64,000 bases of DNA from positions 95,705 to 159,704 of the forward strand of contig NZ_NVPR01000016.1 in assembly GCF_002551815.1 (NCBI RefSeq), read 5' to 3'. This document shows positions 24,092 to 36,037 of the stretch, piece by piece. The DNA comes from Bacillus sp. AFS098217. Its GTDB lineage: Bacteria; Bacillota; Bacilli; Bacillales; Bacillaceae_G. Numbering within the stretch: the stretch's first letter is position 1; each line of letters opens with the position of its first letter. Made by a program: the position numbers and the translations under genes. The notes beneath the pieces were generated by a model, which worked only from the letters and a program-made list of their open reading frames with translations, was not told the DNA's origin and did no database searches.

Positions 24092-25801
24092 TTAAGCTTT
24101 TAATTTCATCACTGTATCAGCATCTGGCGTTACATACAATGTTTGTTGATTATCATATGTAACAAATCCAAGTTTGGCACCGCTCGGTTTTTTGACATGA
24201 CGGATCTTTGTAAAATCGACCGGGACAGAACTAGACTCCTTTGCTTTACTGTAATAAGCAGCAAGTTTGGCAGCCTCTAATAAAGTTTCCTCAGCAGGTT
24301 CCACAGAGCGGATAACAACGTGAGATCCAGGTATGTCTTTCGTATGTAACCAAATTTCATCACGGCGTGCAAATTTAGTTGTTAAATAGTCGTTTTGCTT
24401 ATTATTTTTGCCAACTAAAATTTCTGTTCCATCGCTAGCGATATATTTATCTAATACTGGCTTTGTCGGTTTTTTCTTTGCGTTTTTCGCTTTACGGTTG
24501 CGTATATAACCTTCTTCAGCTAATTCTTCGCGAATCTCTTCAATATCTTTTGCAGAAGCAGCTTCCATTTGTTGAAGGAGGCTATCAAAGTAAAGGATTT
24601 CTTCATTCGTTTTTTCAATTTGTTCTTCCACAATTGCGACAGAATTTTTGGCTTTTTGGTACTTTTGAAAATAACGTTGTGCATTTTCTGACGGTGTTTT
24701 TAGTGGATCTAACGTGATTTTTACAGTTCCACCATTTTCATCATAGTAGTTAACAACTTCAATTTCGTTGTCACCTTTTTTTAATGCATACATGTTAGCT
24801 GTAAGGAGCTCACCGAATAATTGATATTTACCCGCTTTTCCAGCGTCCTGTAATGTTTTTTCTAGTTTAATTAATTTTTTTTCGTTCTTTGTTTTTTCAT
24901 TGTGCATAAATCGTTCTAAATCGTGAGCTTGTTGTTTGACACGATCACGTTCTGCTTTTCCAAAGAAGAAACGATCCAATAATTCGCTAACGGATGGAAA
25001 TGCTTTCTCATCACCTTTTAAGTGAGTGAGAGGGAAGAGATAAAAGAATTCTTTCCCATTCGCTGTTATCATCGTTGGTGTATATTGATGCACCTGCAGT
25101 GGTTTTTGTAATGAGAAAAATGCTGCTGATAATGCATTTTCATTTACTAGACCCGCTTTTTTTACAACTTCTTTTGCAAATAGTGGAGAAATTCCCATAA
25201 ACGCTCCTACAAGTTGCTTATCCATATTTCCCGATAAAAAGTCTAGCGGTCTAATAAACCCAGCTTCTGTTTCAATCTGCAGTGGGTTGATTTTATGCTG
25301 TGCTGGTGGTGCAACATATTCTGCACCAGCATATACAGTACGATGGCGATTTACTGCCAAAGAAACATGTTTCAAGCTATCTAAAATAACATTTGTTTTT
25401 GCATCTACTAAAATGATGTTGCTGTGGCGCCCCATTATTTCAATTACTAATGTTTTTAATGATTCATCTCCAATTTCATTACGACTCCGGATCGTAATTT
25501 GAATAATACGCTCTAAATCGATTTGTTCAATATTTTCAATAAATCCACCTTCTAAATGTTTGCGAAGTAGCATACAAAACATTGGGGGGATGGCGGGTGA
25601 ATCATAACTTTGGTTGGTAAGATGCACACGTGCATATGTAGGATGTGCTGAAAGAATCAGTTTTTGATTTTTTCCGTTTGCTCGAATATGTAATAAAATT
25701 TCATATTTTGAGGGTTGATATATTTTTGAAATTCTTCCTGTTTGAAGAGAATTTGCAATTTCATGTGTAATCGCTCTTGTAAATAATCCATCGAATGCCA
25801 T
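24092..25801 (-). CDS. rqcH: Rqc2 homolog RqcH (NFACT protein; fibronectin-binding-like)
   Basis: 569 residues (yloA). The NFACT-N domain is first ([15 protein letters not shown]...), then a helix-hairpin-helix region, a long coiled coil (about 285-430) and the NFACT-R domain ([38 protein letters not shown]). RqcH binds 50S subunits carrying stalled peptidyl-tRNA and adds alanine tails. The ATG (complement of 25799-25801) is 8 nt from aaaggag; a GTG three codons earlier is too close. Divergent from yloB. Confidence 0.94.
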   Translation of the reverse strand: MAFDGLFTRAITHEIANSLQTGRISKIYQPSKYEILLHIRANGKNQKLILSAHPTYARVHLTNQSYDSPAIPPMFCMLLRKHLEGGFIENIEQIDLERIIQITIRSRNEIGDESLKTLVIEIMGRHSNIILVDAKTNVILDSLKHVSLAVNRHRTVYAGAEYVAPPAQHKINPLQIETEAGFIRPLDFLSGNMDKQLVGAFMGISPLFAKEVVKKAGLVNENALSAAFFSLQKPLQVHQYTPTMITANGKEFFYLFPLTHLKGDEKAFPSVSELLDRFFFGKAERDRVKQQAHDLERFMHNEKTKNEKKLIKLEKTLQDAGKAGKYQLFGELLTANMYALKKGDNEIEVVNYYDENGGTVKITLDPLKTPSENAQRYFQKYQKAKNSVAIVEEQIEKTNEEILYFDSLLQQMEAASAKDIEEIREELAEEGYIRNRKAKNAKKKPTKPVLDKYIASDGTEILVGKNNKQNDYLTTKFARRDEIWLHTKDIPGSHVVIRSVEPAEETLLEAAKLAAYYSKAKESSSVPVDFTKIRHVKKPSGAKLGFVTYDNQQTLYVTPDADTVMKLKA

Positions 25802-25905
25802 TATGAACACTCCTTTCTAACTAAAAGTTAATTATAGCATTTTTTTGGACGAGGCTGAATAAGCTTTCATTAGAGTATGTCTGCAATCAGGAGGTCGATA
25901 GCGAG

Positions 25906-28629
25906 ATGAATTGGTATGAGATGCGTGCGCATGAAGTGGAGGAAAGAACGAATACGAATGTGAAAATAGGACTTTCAGAGCAAGAGGCAGAAGGACGATT
26001 AAAGAAGCTTGGTCCAAATGAGTTACAGGAAGCAAAAAGGCCTTCTGCACTCCTTGTATTTTTGGCGCAGTTTAAAGATTTTATGGTACTTGTTTTGTTT
26101 GGTGCGACAATCATTTCAGCTTTTTTAGGAGAGTATATTGATTCGATTGCAATTGTCGCAATTGTTATTATCAATGGTGTTCTTGGCTTTTTTCAAGAAA
26201 GAAAAGCAGAAAAATCATTGGAAGCTTTGAAAGAATTAGCTGCCCCGCAAGTAACGGTTTTACGAAATGGAAAATGGATGAAAATACCATCTAAAGCACT
26301 TGTCCTTGGGGATATCATTAAATTTTCTAGCGGCGACCGTATTGGTGCTGATATTCGTCTTGTTGAAGCATCGAGTTTATATATCGAGGAATCGGCTTTA
26401 ACGGGAGAATCTGTACCTGTTCAAAAGAAAGTGGAAGCATTAGGCGGTCAAAATGTTGCGATTGGTGATCAAAAAAATATGGCATTTATGGGGACGATGA
26501 TAACACGGGGTTCCGGGGCCGGAGTAGTAGTAGCTACAGGGATGAATACGGCTATGGGACAGATTGCAAATCTGCTGCAAAATGCAGAGCAGATGGAAAC
26601 ACCGCTGCAAAGAAGGCTAGAACAACTTGGAAAAATCTTAATCGTTGTCGCTCTTATTTTAACAGCACTTGTTGTATTAGCTGGTGTATATCAAGGTAAT
26701 GAAGTGTACCATATGTTTTTAGCTGGTGTTTCGCTTGCGGTTGCGGCAATTCCAGAAGGGTTGCCAGCTATTGTTACAGTTGCTTTATCACTTGGTGTAC
26801 AGCGTATGATTAAGAAGAGAGCGATTGTACGGAAATTGCCAGCTGTAGAAACGCTAGGGTGCGCTTCGGTTATCTGTTCAGATAAAACAGGAACGATGAC
26901 GCAAAATAAAATGATGGTGACACATATGTGGTCAGGCGGTGAATTATGGAAGGTAACAGGTCAAGGGTATGAGCCAACTGGATCTTTTATGAAGGAGGAA
27001 AAGAATATTGATCCAGCAGCTACTAAATCGCTTTATCAATTATTAACATTTGGATGTCTATGTAATCATGCTAATATTATTAAAAAGAAAAAAACGTATG
27101 TGTTAGATGGGGATCCTACAGAAGGTGCACTCGTTGCAGCAGCAATGAAAGCGGGAATATCACGTGAAGCACTAAAGGGGAAATTTGAAATTATTCATGA
27201 ATTTCCTTTTGATTCCACGCGTAAAATGATGAGTGTTATTGTTCGTGATCGCGATGGTAAAAAATTTGTTGTTACAAAAGGTGCACCAGATGTTTTGTTA
27301 CAAATGAGCCAAACCATTTTATGGGGAAATAAACAGCAGCCTTTAAGTGAACTGTACCGAAAAGAAGTACAGGCAGCTATCCATAGCCTTGGCAGTCAGG
27401 CACTCAGAACAATTGCAGTTGCGTTTAAGCCGTTAAAAGTAACAGATTCAATTGAACATGAACGAGAAGTAGAAAGAGATTTTATGCTTGTTGGAATCCA
27501 AGGAATGATAGATCCACCAAGACCAGAAGTGAAACAGGCTGTACAAGAGTGCAAAGAAGCAGGTATTAAAACGGTAATGATTACGGGAGATCATAAAGTA
27601 ACGGCAATGGCTATCGCAGAGCAGTTAGGAATTTTGCCGCCGAATGGGCGCGTTGTAGAAGGTGTGGAATTAGCAAATATGTCTGTAGATGAACTAGAGG
27701 ATATTGTAGAAGACACCTATGTATTTGCACGTGTATCCCCTGAACATAAATTAAAAATTGTAAAATCTCTTCAAAATAAAGATCATATTGTAGCGATGAC
27801 AGGTGATGGAGTGAATGATGCTCCTGCTATTAAAACAGCCGATATTGGGATAGCGATGGGGATTACAGGGACGGATGTAGCCAAAGAAGCTTCCTCTCTT
27901 GTATTGTTAGATGATAACTTTGCTACGATTAAATCTGCAATTAAAGAGGGCCGAAATATATATGAAAATATTCGGAAATTCATTCGGTATTTATTAGCAT
28001 CCAACGTCGGAGAGATTTTAGTTATGTTATTTGCAATGATGCTGGCACTACCGCTTCCGATGGTTCCAATTCAAATTTTATGGGTAAATTTAGTAACGGA
28101 TGGATTACCAGCAATGGCATTAGGATTAGATGCAGCTGAGGGAGATGTAATGAAAAGAAAGCCACGACATCCGAAAGAAGGGGTATTTGCTAGAGGACTT
28201 GCTTGGAAGATTGTAAGTCGAGGCTTTTTGATTGGTACAGTAACCTTACTTGCATTTATTATTGCGTATAATCAACATCCGAATGAATTGAAATATGCAC
28301 AAACAGTAGCGTTTGCAACACTGGTGTTAGCGCAGCTTATCCATGTATTCGACTGTCGTAGTGAACATTCTGTATTCCATCGGAATCCATTTGGTAACAT
28401 GTATTTAGTTGGAGCGGTGATCATTTCCATATTGTTGATGCTTGTGGTGATTTATTATCCACCATTACAACCGATATTTAGTACACTGCCGATTCAGGCG
28501 AGAGATTGGTTATTAATTGTAGGTTTATCCTCCATTCCAACATTCTTGTTAGTTGGTTCCTTACTGACAGGGAAAAAGGAGAAAAAGAAAAAGCCTTTGT
28601 TGTATAAGAAAGGGATAAACTTGAAATAG
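25906..28629 (+). CDS. yloB: P-type calcium-transporting ATPase
   Basis: 907-residue P2A-type ATPase. Order: cytosolic N-tail, TM1-2 (about 45-85), actuator domain with TGES ([10 protein letters not shown]), TM3-4 with PEGLPA (calcium site), phosphorylation site D326 in SDKTGTMTQ, nucleotide-binding domain (KGAPDVLL), MITGDH and [10 protein letters not shown], then the C-terminal membrane segments with [15 protein letters not shown]. subtilis YloB is a calcium ATPase. ATG at 25906 is 10 nt after aggaggt. Divergent from rqcH, ends in a terminator. Confidence 0.95.
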   Translation: MNWYEMRAHEVEERTNTNVKIGLSEQEAEGRLKKLGPNELQEAKRPSALLVFLAQFKDFMVLVLFGATIISAFLGEYIDSIAIVAIVIINGVLGFFQERKAEKSLEALKELAAPQVTVLRNGKWMKIPSKALVLGDIIKFSSGDRIGADIRLVEASSLYIEESALTGESVPVQKKVEALGGQNVAIGDQKNMAFMGTMITRGSGAGVVVATGMNTAMGQIANLLQNAEQMETPLQRRLEQLGKILIVVALILTALVVLAGVYQGNEVYHMFLAGVSLAVAAIPEGLPAIVTVALSLGVQRMIKKRAIVRKLPAVETLGCASVICSDKTGTMTQNKMMVTHMWSGGELWKVTGQGYEPTGSFMKEEKNIDPAATKSLYQLLTFGCLCNHANIIKKKKTYVLDGDPTEGALVAAAMKAGISREALKGKFEIIHEFPFDSTRKMMSVIVRDRDGKKFVVTKGAPDVLLQMSQTILWGNKQQPLSELYRKEVQAAIHSLGSQALRTIAVAFKPLKVTDSIEHEREVERDFMLVGIQGMIDPPRPEVKQAVQECKEAGIKTVMITGDHKVTAMAIAEQLGILPPNGRVVEGVELANMSVDELEDIVEDTYVFARVSPEHKLKIVKSLQNKDHIVAMTGDGVNDAPAIKTADIGIAMGITGTDVAKEASSLVLLDDNFATIKSAIKEGRNIYENIRKFIRYLLASNVGEILVMLFAMMLALPLPMVPIQILWVNLVTDGLPAMALGLDAAEGDVMKRKPRHPKEGVFARGLAWKIVSRGFLIGTVTLLAFIIAYNQHPNELKYAQTVAFATLVLAQLIHVFDCRSEHSVFHRNPFGNMYLVGAVIISILLMLVVIYYPPLQPIFSTLPIQARDWLLIVGLSSIPTFLLVGSLLTGKKEKKKKPLLYKKGINLK

Positions 28630-28659
28630 TCAATGATATGAAAATGTGATATAATTTAC

Positions 28660-28695
28660 AAAAGGTAGTAGAGTTGCATCTCTATTACCTTTTTC
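28660..28695 (+). terminator. Terminator between yloB and yloC
   Basis: A 14-bp stem with one mismatch or wobble (aaaaggtagtagag / ctctattacctttt) followed by Ts, about 30 nt after the yloB stop. Confidence 0.85.
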
Positions 28696-28728
28696 ATTGA
28701 GTTATTTCATGGCGTGGATGTGATAAAG

Positions 28729-29604
28729 ATGATTTCTAGTATGACAGGATTTGGAAGATCGAAGGTAGAAAACGATGCTTTTCAAATTACAGTAGAAATG
28801 AAGTCAGTGAACCATCGTTTTTTAGAGATGAACATTCGACTTCCGAAACAAATGATGGTTTTTGAAGACAAAATTCGTAAGATCATCGCAGAACAAGTTC
28901 GCCGCGGACGTATTGAAGTGTCCGTTAGCATTACAGGGGAAGGACTTGTCGAAAGAAAATTAAGTGTAAATTGGTCGCTTCTCAAGCAATATAAATCCAT
29001 TATGGAAGACGTAAAAACAAAGTTTCAATTACAAGATTCCATTACACTTCAACAACTAATGGGAATGCCAGAAGTAACGGCAATTGAGGAAATGGAAAAT
29101 GTAAATGAACAATTTGAACAAAGTTTATATGAGGCTGTTCGCCAGGCTGCTTGTATGTTAAAAACGATGAGAGATGGCGAAGGAGAACGATTACATAAAG
29201 ATATAGCATATCGTTTACAAGAAATTCACAATTGTGTAAATGCGATTATCCCGCATGCTCCAATTGTAATTCAAAAATATCGTGAACGATTGGAAAATCG
29301 CTTGAAGGAATTACATAATCAGGATTTAGATGAACAACGATTGTTGACAGAAGTAGCAATGTTTGCAGAGCGTTGTGATATTCATGAAGAATTAGTTCGT
29401 TTGCAAAGTCATTTAGATCAATTTCATGAAGCACTTGAGATTACAGAGCCTGTTGGGAGAAAAATGGACTTCATCGTACAGGAGATGCATCGTGAAATTA
29501 ATACGATTGGTTCTAAGGCAAATGACTTAACAATTTCAAAATATGTTGTAGAAATGAAAAATAACCTTGAAAAAATTCGTGAACAGGTACAAAATATTGA
29601 GTAG
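28729..29604 (+). CDS. yloC: YicC-family protein YloC
   Basis: 291 residues of the YicC/YloC family. It has the conserved N-terminus MISSMTGFGRS, the MKSVNHRFLEMNIRLP motif and a C-terminal DUF1732 part (MDFIVQEMHREINTIGSKAND). The E. coli relative YicC is a ribonuclease; the role in Bacillus is less clear. ATG at 28729 is chosen as the conserved family N-terminus; the in-frame GTG at 28714 adds five atypical residues. The ribosome-binding site is weak. Confidence 0.9.
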   Translation: MISSMTGFGRSKVENDAFQITVEMKSVNHRFLEMNIRLPKQMMVFEDKIRKIIAEQVRRGRIEVSVSITGEGLVERKLSVNWSLLKQYKSIMEDVKTKFQLQDSITLQQLMGMPEVTAIEEMENVNEQFEQSLYEAVRQAACMLKTMRDGEGERLHKDIAYRLQEIHNCVNAIIPHAPIVIQKYRERLENRLKELHNQDLDEQRLLTEVAMFAERCDIHEELVRLQSHLDQFHEALEITEPVGRKMDFIVQEMHREINTIGSKANDLTISKYVVEMKNNLEKIREQVQNIE

Positions 29605-29671
29605 CTGTCAAAAAATATATAGAGTTATACGTGATGGAGAAATCGGATAGACTTACTAGGAGGCGCAAACT

Positions 29672-30566
<895 letters not shown>

Positions 30567-30567
30567 T

Positions 30568-30780
30568 ATGTTAAATCCATCAATTGACTCATTACTAAAA
30601 AAAATCGATTCTAAATATACATTGGTAACGGTAGCGGCAAAACGTGCTCGTGAAATGCAACTTGCTAACAATTGTGTTATTGAAAATCCTGTTTCTCATA
30701 AATGTGTGGGTAAAGCATTGGAAGAAATTGATACAGAAGCATTAAGCTATGTACCAAGCGAAGAGAAAATATCTGAGTAA
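30568..30780 (+). CDS. rpoZ: RNA polymerase omega subunit
   Basis: 70 residues. The omega fold is recognised by [20 protein letters not shown] and AAKRAREMQ, followed by [11 protein letters not shown]. It helps assemble and stabilise the beta-prime subunit. The start ATG is preceded by ggagggt. The arrangement gmk-rpoZ-coaBC is standard, though a terminator separates rpoZ from coaBC here. Confidence 0.96.
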   Translation: MLNPSIDSLLKKIDSKYTLVTVAAKRAREMQLANNCVIENPVSHKCVGKALEEIDTEALSYVPSEEKISE

Positions 30781-30834
30781 GACGTTCTTTTCGACAAAAG
30801 AAAACATAGACTTTATAATTTTCTATGTAACGGT

Positions 30835-30868
30835 AACAACCTATTTACAAGTAGGTTGTTATTTTTTT
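30835..30868 (+). terminator. Terminator after rpoZ
   Basis: Stem aacaacctattt / agtaggttgtt with a short loop and a long T run follows the rpoZ stop by about 55 nt. The remaining gap to coaBC has a second stem tgaaatg / catttca (30905-30944) with an inner ggaat/attcc hairpin and no clear promoter. Confidence 0.9.
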
Positions 30869-30980
30869 ACGATAGAGCTAAAAAGAAATAAGATAAAGAT
30901 TTAATGAAATGCTGGCACTGACGAGCTGGAATCATTCCATTTCAGCAAAACAAGTTTGAAAAAGAAAGAGGACGAGTCAT

Positions 30981-32186
30981 ATGCTAAAAGGGAAAAAGAT
31001 ACTTCTATGTGTAACAGGAGGCATTGCTGTTTTTAAAGCGGCTGCGTTAACAAGTAAGTTGACACAAGCGGGGGCACTTGTAAAAGTAATGATGAGTGAA
31101 TCGGCGATGAAGTTTGTTACACCTCTTACATTTCAAGCGCTTTCTCGCCATGATGTATACACAGATACGTTTGATGAAAAAGATTCGGCAGTTATCGCTC
31201 ATATTGATTTAGCAGATTGGGCAGATGTTGTACTTGTTGCTCCGGCTACAGCGAATTGTATTGGAAAGTTAGCAAATGGTATTGCTGATGATATGATTTC
31301 AACGACATTGTTAGCTACTACAGCACCAGTATGGATTGCACCTGCTATGAATGTGCATATGTATGAAAATAAAATTGTTCAAAAGAATATGATGACATTA
31401 AAAACATTAGGATATACATTTATTGAGCCTGGAGAAGGCTTTTTAGCATGTGGGTATGTTGCAAAAGGGCGACTGGAAGAACCGGAAACGATCATTGCTA
31501 GACTAGAAGAGGCTTTTTCAGAAAAAAAACCATTACTAGGAAAAAAGATATTAGTAACAGCTGGACCAACTCGTGAAAAGATTGATCCAGTTCGTTTTAT
31601 GACAAATTTCTCTTCTGGGAAAATGGGGTATGCTCTAGCAGAAGTTGCAGCGAATTTAGGGGCGGATGTAATACTTGTTTCAGGACCAACAGCATTAACG
31701 CCGCCTATAAATGTAACAACTGTACAAGTACAATCTGCACAAGATATGTTAGAAGCTGTTCTTCAGCAGTATGCTTCTATAGATGTTGTTATTAAAACAG
31801 CTGCTGTCGCAGATTATCGCCCAAAAATTGTATATGATCATAAAATGAAAAAGAAAATTGGCGATGCAGTGATTGAACTAGAGAGAACGACTGATATTTT
31901 GAAAACATTAGGTGAGAAAAAGGAACATCAGTTGCTTGTAGGTTTTGCTGCTGAAACAACAAACGTAGAAGAATATGCAACGAAAAAATTACGTGAAAAA
32001 AATGCCGATATGATTGTTGCGAATGATGTGAAAGCGCAAGGGGCAGGATTTGGTACGGATACAAATATTGTAACAATGTATAGAAAAGATGGAGAAGTGA
32101 TTGAGTTACCATTTTTAGCAAAGAAAGAAGTAGCTCGTGAAATATTAATGCAAATCGAAGCGATGTTAGAAGAGGATCGTGTATGA
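30981..32186 (+). CDS. coaBC: Bifunctional phosphopantothenoylcysteine decarboxylase / phosphopantothenate-cysteine ligase
   Basis: 401 residues. The N-terminal flavoprotein decarboxylase (CoaC, about 1-185) has catalytic H74 in AHIDLADWADVV and the PAMN motif. The C-terminal ligase (CoaB) has the TAGPTREKIDPVRFMTNFSSGKMG signature near 194 and later K-rich AAVADYRPK. Both steps are in CoA synthesis. Start follows aagaggacg. Its stop overlaps the priA start (ATGA). Confidence 0.97.
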   Translation: MLKGKKILLCVTGGIAVFKAAALTSKLTQAGALVKVMMSESAMKFVTPLTFQALSRHDVYTDTFDEKDSAVIAHIDLADWADVVLVAPATANCIGKLANGIADDMISTTLLATTAPVWIAPAMNVHMYENKIVQKNMMTLKTLGYTFIEPGEGFLACGYVAKGRLEEPETIIARLEEAFSEKKPLLGKKILVTAGPTREKIDPVRFMTNFSSGKMGYALAEVAANLGADVILVSGPTALTPPINVTTVQVQSAQDMLEAVLQQYASIDVVIKTAAVADYRPKIVYDHKMKKKIGDAVIELERTTDILKTLGEKKEHQLLVGFAAETTNVEEYATKKLREKNADMIVANDVKAQGAGFGTDTNIVTMYRKDGEVIELPFLAKKEVAREILMQIEAMLEEDRV

Positions 32187-34588
32187 AATTTGCAAGTGTG
32201 ATTGTTGATGTACCAGCACGTCAAACCGATAGACCATTTGATTATATCATTCCTAAAAAATGGGAAGATATCGTACAAAAGGGTATGCGTGTCGTCGTTC
32301 CATTTGGTCCACGAAAATTACAGGGATTTATTATTGAAATAAAAGATTCGGTAGATGTGGAAAGTAAGAAATTAAAAGCATTGCATGAAATATTGGATGT
32401 CACGCCAGTTTTAAATGAGGAACTATTGAAACTTGGTTTTTGGCTAACAAATGAAACGCTATGTTATACGATTTCAGCTTTTCAAGTTATGCTTCCAACC
32501 GCGATAAAAGCGACTTATAAAAAGCGGCTACAACTTCTTAAACCAGAAGAGGCAGCCCCGGAAATCTGTAATTTATTTCAAGGGAAAGAAGCAGTAGATT
32601 GGGAAGAGATTGCCACGCATCCACATCTATATCGTATGGTTCAAAAAGAAATCACAAATGGTACGATTGAAGTTATCTATAAAGTAAAGGATAAAGTACA
32701 AAAGAAGAAGCAAAGAGTGATTCAGCCCGAGTTACCAGAGGGAAAATTAGAGGCAGCAGCATTTGAGCTAAAAAGCAAAAAACAGCAAGATGTACTATAT
32801 TACTTTGTGGAAAATTATCATAGCGTGCCATCAAAAACATTAACAGAAGAATTGCAAATGACAGATGCGCCGATAAAGTCTCTTGTCAAAAAAGGCTTGC
32901 TTTCGGAGAAATATGTGGAAGTATATCGTAATCCGTATGACGATGAAGATTTTGAACAGACAAAACCATTCCCGCTTACGGATGAACAAAACCAAGTGAT
33001 TACACCAATTTTGTCATCGATTGCAAACGAAACTTACAATCCATTTTTGCTATATGGTGTTACAGGAAGTGGTAAAACAGAAGTGTATTTACAATCGATT
33101 GCCGCGGTATTAAAAAAAGGGAAAGAAGCGATTGTGCTTGTTCCTGAAATTGCATTAACACCGCAAATGGTAGATCGTTTTAAAGGGCGATTTGGTTCGC
33201 AAGTTGCCGTTCTTCATAGTGCGCTTTCTGTTGGGGAAAAATACGATGAATGGCGGAAGATTTTGCGAAAAGAAGTAAAAGTTGTAGTTGGCGCACGTTC
33301 TGCCATTTTTGCCCCTTTTGAAAATTTAGGAATTATTATTATTGATGAAGAACATGAATCCAGTTATAAACAAGAAGATAATCCAAGATACCATGCCAGG
33401 GATGTTGCAGTTTGGAGAGGACAATATCATAATTGTCCAATTGTACTTGGTAGTGCCACACCAACGCTTGAATCATTTGCTAGAGCGAAGAAAGGTGTCT
33501 ATGAGTTATTGACGATGCAGAAGCGTATGAATGAACAAGCGTTGCCGACAGTAGAAATTGTTGATATGCGTGAGGAGCTTCGCGAGGGAAATCGTTCGAT
33601 GTTTTCTACATTACTTCATGAGAAAATAGCGGATCGGTTAGAGAAGAAAGAGCAAATGGTTCTCTTTTTAAACCGAAGAGGTCATTCTACATTTGTTATG
33701 TGCCGCGATTGTGGTTATGTGGTGCAATGCCCGCATTGTGATATATCACTGACCTATCACAAAATGAATCATCGTTTGAAATGCCATTATTGTGGTTATG
33801 AGGAGAATATGCCAACTGCTTGTCCTGCTTGTAATAGTTTGTATATTCGTTTCTTTGGTACAGGGACGCAAAAGGTGGAAGAAGAAATTACGAAGTTATT
33901 TCCTGAGGCTCGAGTTATCCGAATGGATGTTGACACGACAAGTCGTAAAGGAATGCACGAAAAGTTATTAAAAGCGTTCGGTGAGGAGAAGGCAGATATC
34001 TTACTGGGTACACAAATGATTGCCAAAGGACTCGATTTTCCAAAAGTTACGCTTGTTGGTGTCTTAACAGCCGATACGATGCTTCATTTACCAGATTTTC
34101 GAGCAAGTGAAAAAACATATCAGTTATTGACGCAAGTGAGTGGAAGAGCAGGACGACATGAATTACCAGGAGAAGTGGTTATTCAAACGTATACACCAGA
34201 ACACTACAGTGTAGAGTTAGCAAAAAATCAGCAGTATGATGTATTTTTTGAACACGAAATGCAGATGAGGAAAATGAGGCAATATCCACCGTACTACTAC
34301 GTTGCGCTTGTAACTGTATCACATCCGGAATTATTAAAAGCAGTGCAAGTAACGGAGAAAATTGTTGGGTATTTACGAACACATTGTTCAAAGCAATCAA
34401 TGGTGTTAGGGCCAGTTGCTTCAGCAATTCCAAGGATAAAAGATAGATATCGTTACCAATGCGTGATAAAATACAAACGGGAACCAAACTTAAAGTACGT
34501 GCTCAAAATGGTAAATGAACATTATCAAGCAGAAATGCAAAAAGAGCTACAAATCTCAATTGATTTTAATCCAACAATGTTAATGTAG
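32183..34588 (+). CDS. priA: Primosomal replication restart helicase PriA
   Basis: 801 residues. The N-terminal 3' DNA-end-binding and winged-helix domains cover about 1-230, and the helicase core has Walker A GVTGSGKTEV and the DEEH box (IIDEEHESSYKQED). A zinc cluster is built from CRDCGYVVQCPHCD, CHYCGYEE and CPACN, inserted between the RecA-like lobes. PriA reloads the replication machinery at stalled forks. ATG overlaps the coaBC stop. Confidence 0.97.
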   Translation: MKFASVIVDVPARQTDRPFDYIIPKKWEDIVQKGMRVVVPFGPRKLQGFIIEIKDSVDVESKKLKALHEILDVTPVLNEELLKLGFWLTNETLCYTISAFQVMLPTAIKATYKKRLQLLKPEEAAPEICNLFQGKEAVDWEEIATHPHLYRMVQKEITNGTIEVIYKVKDKVQKKKQRVIQPELPEGKLEAAAFELKSKKQQDVLYYFVENYHSVPSKTLTEELQMTDAPIKSLVKKGLLSEKYVEVYRNPYDDEDFEQTKPFPLTDEQNQVITPILSSIANETYNPFLLYGVTGSGKTEVYLQSIAAVLKKGKEAIVLVPEIALTPQMVDRFKGRFGSQVAVLHSALSVGEKYDEWRKILRKEVKVVVGARSAIFAPFENLGIIIIDEEHESSYKQEDNPRYHARDVAVWRGQYHNCPIVLGSATPTLESFARAKKGVYELLTMQKRMNEQALPTVEIVDMREELREGNRSMFSTLLHEKIADRLEKKEQMVLFLNRRGHSTFVMCRDCGYVVQCPHCDISLTYHKMNHRLKCHYCGYEENMPTACPACNSLYIRFFGTGTQKVEEEITKLFPEARVIRMDVDTTSRKGMHEKLLKAFGEEKADILLGTQMIAKGLDFPKVTLVGVLTADTMLHLPDFRASEKTYQLLTQVSGRAGRHELPGEVVIQTYTPEHYSVELAKNQQYDVFFEHEMQMRKMRQYPPYYYVALVTVSHPELLKAVQVTEKIVGYLRTHCSKQSMVLGPVASAIPRIKDRYRYQCVIKYKREPNLKYVLKMVNEHYQAEMQKELQISIDFNPTMLM

Positions 34589-34599
34589 CGGAGGGAATT

Positions 34600-35076
34600 A
34601 TGACAGTTTTAGAAATTGTAAAGCATCCAAATGAAGTGTTAGAAGCTCCATGTGAACGGGTAATTCACTTTGATAAAAAGTTAGTAAAGTTGTTAAAAGA
34701 TATGTACGAAACAATGTTAGTTGCAGATGGTGTTGGTTTAGCTGCGCCGCAAGTCGGTGTGAGTTTGCAAGTAGCAGTTGTTGATATCGGTGATGATACT
34801 GGTAAGATTGAACTCATTAACCCAGTTATTTTAGAAAAACGTGGTGAACAAGTAGGTCCCGAAGGCTGCTTAAGCTTTCCGGGACTTTATGGTGAAGTGG
34901 AGCGTGCGGAGTATATCAAAGTACGCGCGCAAAACCGCCGTGGTAAAATATTTTTATTAGAAGCGGATGATTTTTTAGCACGTGCAATTCAACATGAAAT
35001 CGATCATTTACACGGTGTACTATTTACATCCAAAGTGACGAGATATTATGAGGAAAATGAATTAGAAGAGATGTAA
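34600..35076 (+). CDS. def: Peptide deformylase
   Basis: 158 residues. It removes the formyl group from nascent N-termini. The three motifs are GVGLAAPQVG (45-54), EGCLSFPG (88-95, C90) and QHEIDHLHG (131-139, H132, E133, H136), where C90, H132 and H136 hold the metal ion. 11 nt after priA with cggaggg upstream; paired with fmt as usual. Confidence 0.97.
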   Translation: MTVLEIVKHPNEVLEAPCERVIHFDKKLVKLLKDMYETMLVADGVGLAAPQVGVSLQVAVVDIGDDTGKIELINPVILEKRGEQVGPEGCLSFPGLYGEVERAEYIKVRAQNRRGKIFLLEADDFLARAIQHEIDHLHGVLFTSKVTRYYEENELEEM

Positions 35077-35092
35077 AAGGAGCGATTTTTGA

Positions 35093-36037
35093 ATGGTGAA
35101 AGTAGTATTTATGGGAACACCGGACTTTTCTGTACCGGTGCTTCGTCGTCTTATTGAGGATGGATATGATGTGATTGGTGTTGTAACGCAGCCAGATCGT
35201 CCAGTGGGTAGAAAAAAGGTTATGACACCAACACCTGTTAAGGTGGAAGCAGAAAAACATGGTATTCCGGTGTTACAGCCGTTAAAAATTCGCGAAAAAG
35301 ATGAGTATGAAAAAGTGTTGGCACTAGAACCGGATTTAATTGTGACAGCTGCGTTCGGACAAATTGTACCAAATGAAATTTTAGAAGCACCGAAGTACGG
35401 ATGTATTAATGTCCATGCTTCATTACTTCCAGAACTTCGTGGTGGTGCGCCAATTCATTACGCGATTATGCAAGGTAAAGAAAAAACAGGCATCACAATT
35501 ATGTATATGGTTGAAAAATTAGATGCTGGTGATATTTTAACGCAAGTAGAAGTGGAAATTGAAGAACGTGAAACAACAGGTTCATTATTCGATAAACTAA
35601 GCGAAGCGGGGGCACATTTATTATCCAAAACGGTTCCGCTATTAATCCAAGGGAAATTAGAACCAATTAAACAAAATGAAGCTGAAGCTACATTTGCCTA
35701 CAACATTAAGCGTGAGCAAGAAAAAATTGATTGGACGAAAACGGGCGAAGAAGTATACAATCACATTCGCGGTTTAAACCCATGGCCGGTTGCTTACACG
35801 ACTTTAGCGGGACAAGTTGTAAAAGTATGGTGGGGAGAAAAGGTTCCTGTAACAGCTAAGGCCGAGCCAGGCGCAATTGTGGCAATTGAAGAAGAGGGTT
35901 TCATTGTAGCAACAGGAAATGAAACGGGTGTTAAAATTACTGAGTTGCAACCATCTGGTAAAAAGCGTATGAGCTGTTCACAATTTTTACGTGGAACAAA
36001 ACCTGAAATTGGTACAAAGTTAGGAGAAGACGCATGA
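35093..36037 (+). CDS. fmt: Methionyl-tRNA formyltransferase
   Basis: 314 residues. It formylates initiator Met-tRNA with 10-formyl-THF. The N-terminal catalytic domain has [21 protein letters not shown] with the N-H-D catalytic set and [13 protein letters not shown]. The C-terminal OB-like tRNA-binding domain starts near 205. The start follows aaggagcg. The stop overlaps rsmB start. Confidence 0.97.
   Translation: MVKVVFMGTPDFSVPVLRRLIEDGYDVIGVVTQPDRPVGRKKVMTPTPVKVEAEKHGIPVLQPLKIREKDEYEKVLALEPDLIVTAAFGQIVPNEILEAPKYGCINVHASLLPELRGGAPIHYAIMQGKEKTGITIMYMVEKLDAGDILTQVEVEIEERETTGSLFDKLSEAGAHLLSKTVPLLIQGKLEPIKQNEAEATFAYNIKREQEKIDWTKTGEEVYNHIRGLNPWPVAYTTLAGQVVKVWWGEKVPVTAKAEPGAIVAIEEEGFIVATGNETGVKITELQPSGKKRMSCSQFLRGTKPEIGTKLGEDA

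Noticed and set aside
30912-30935. Second sigma-54-like site (tggcac) before coaBC
   Set aside because: tggcac is present but no TTGC follows at the 5-nt spacing.
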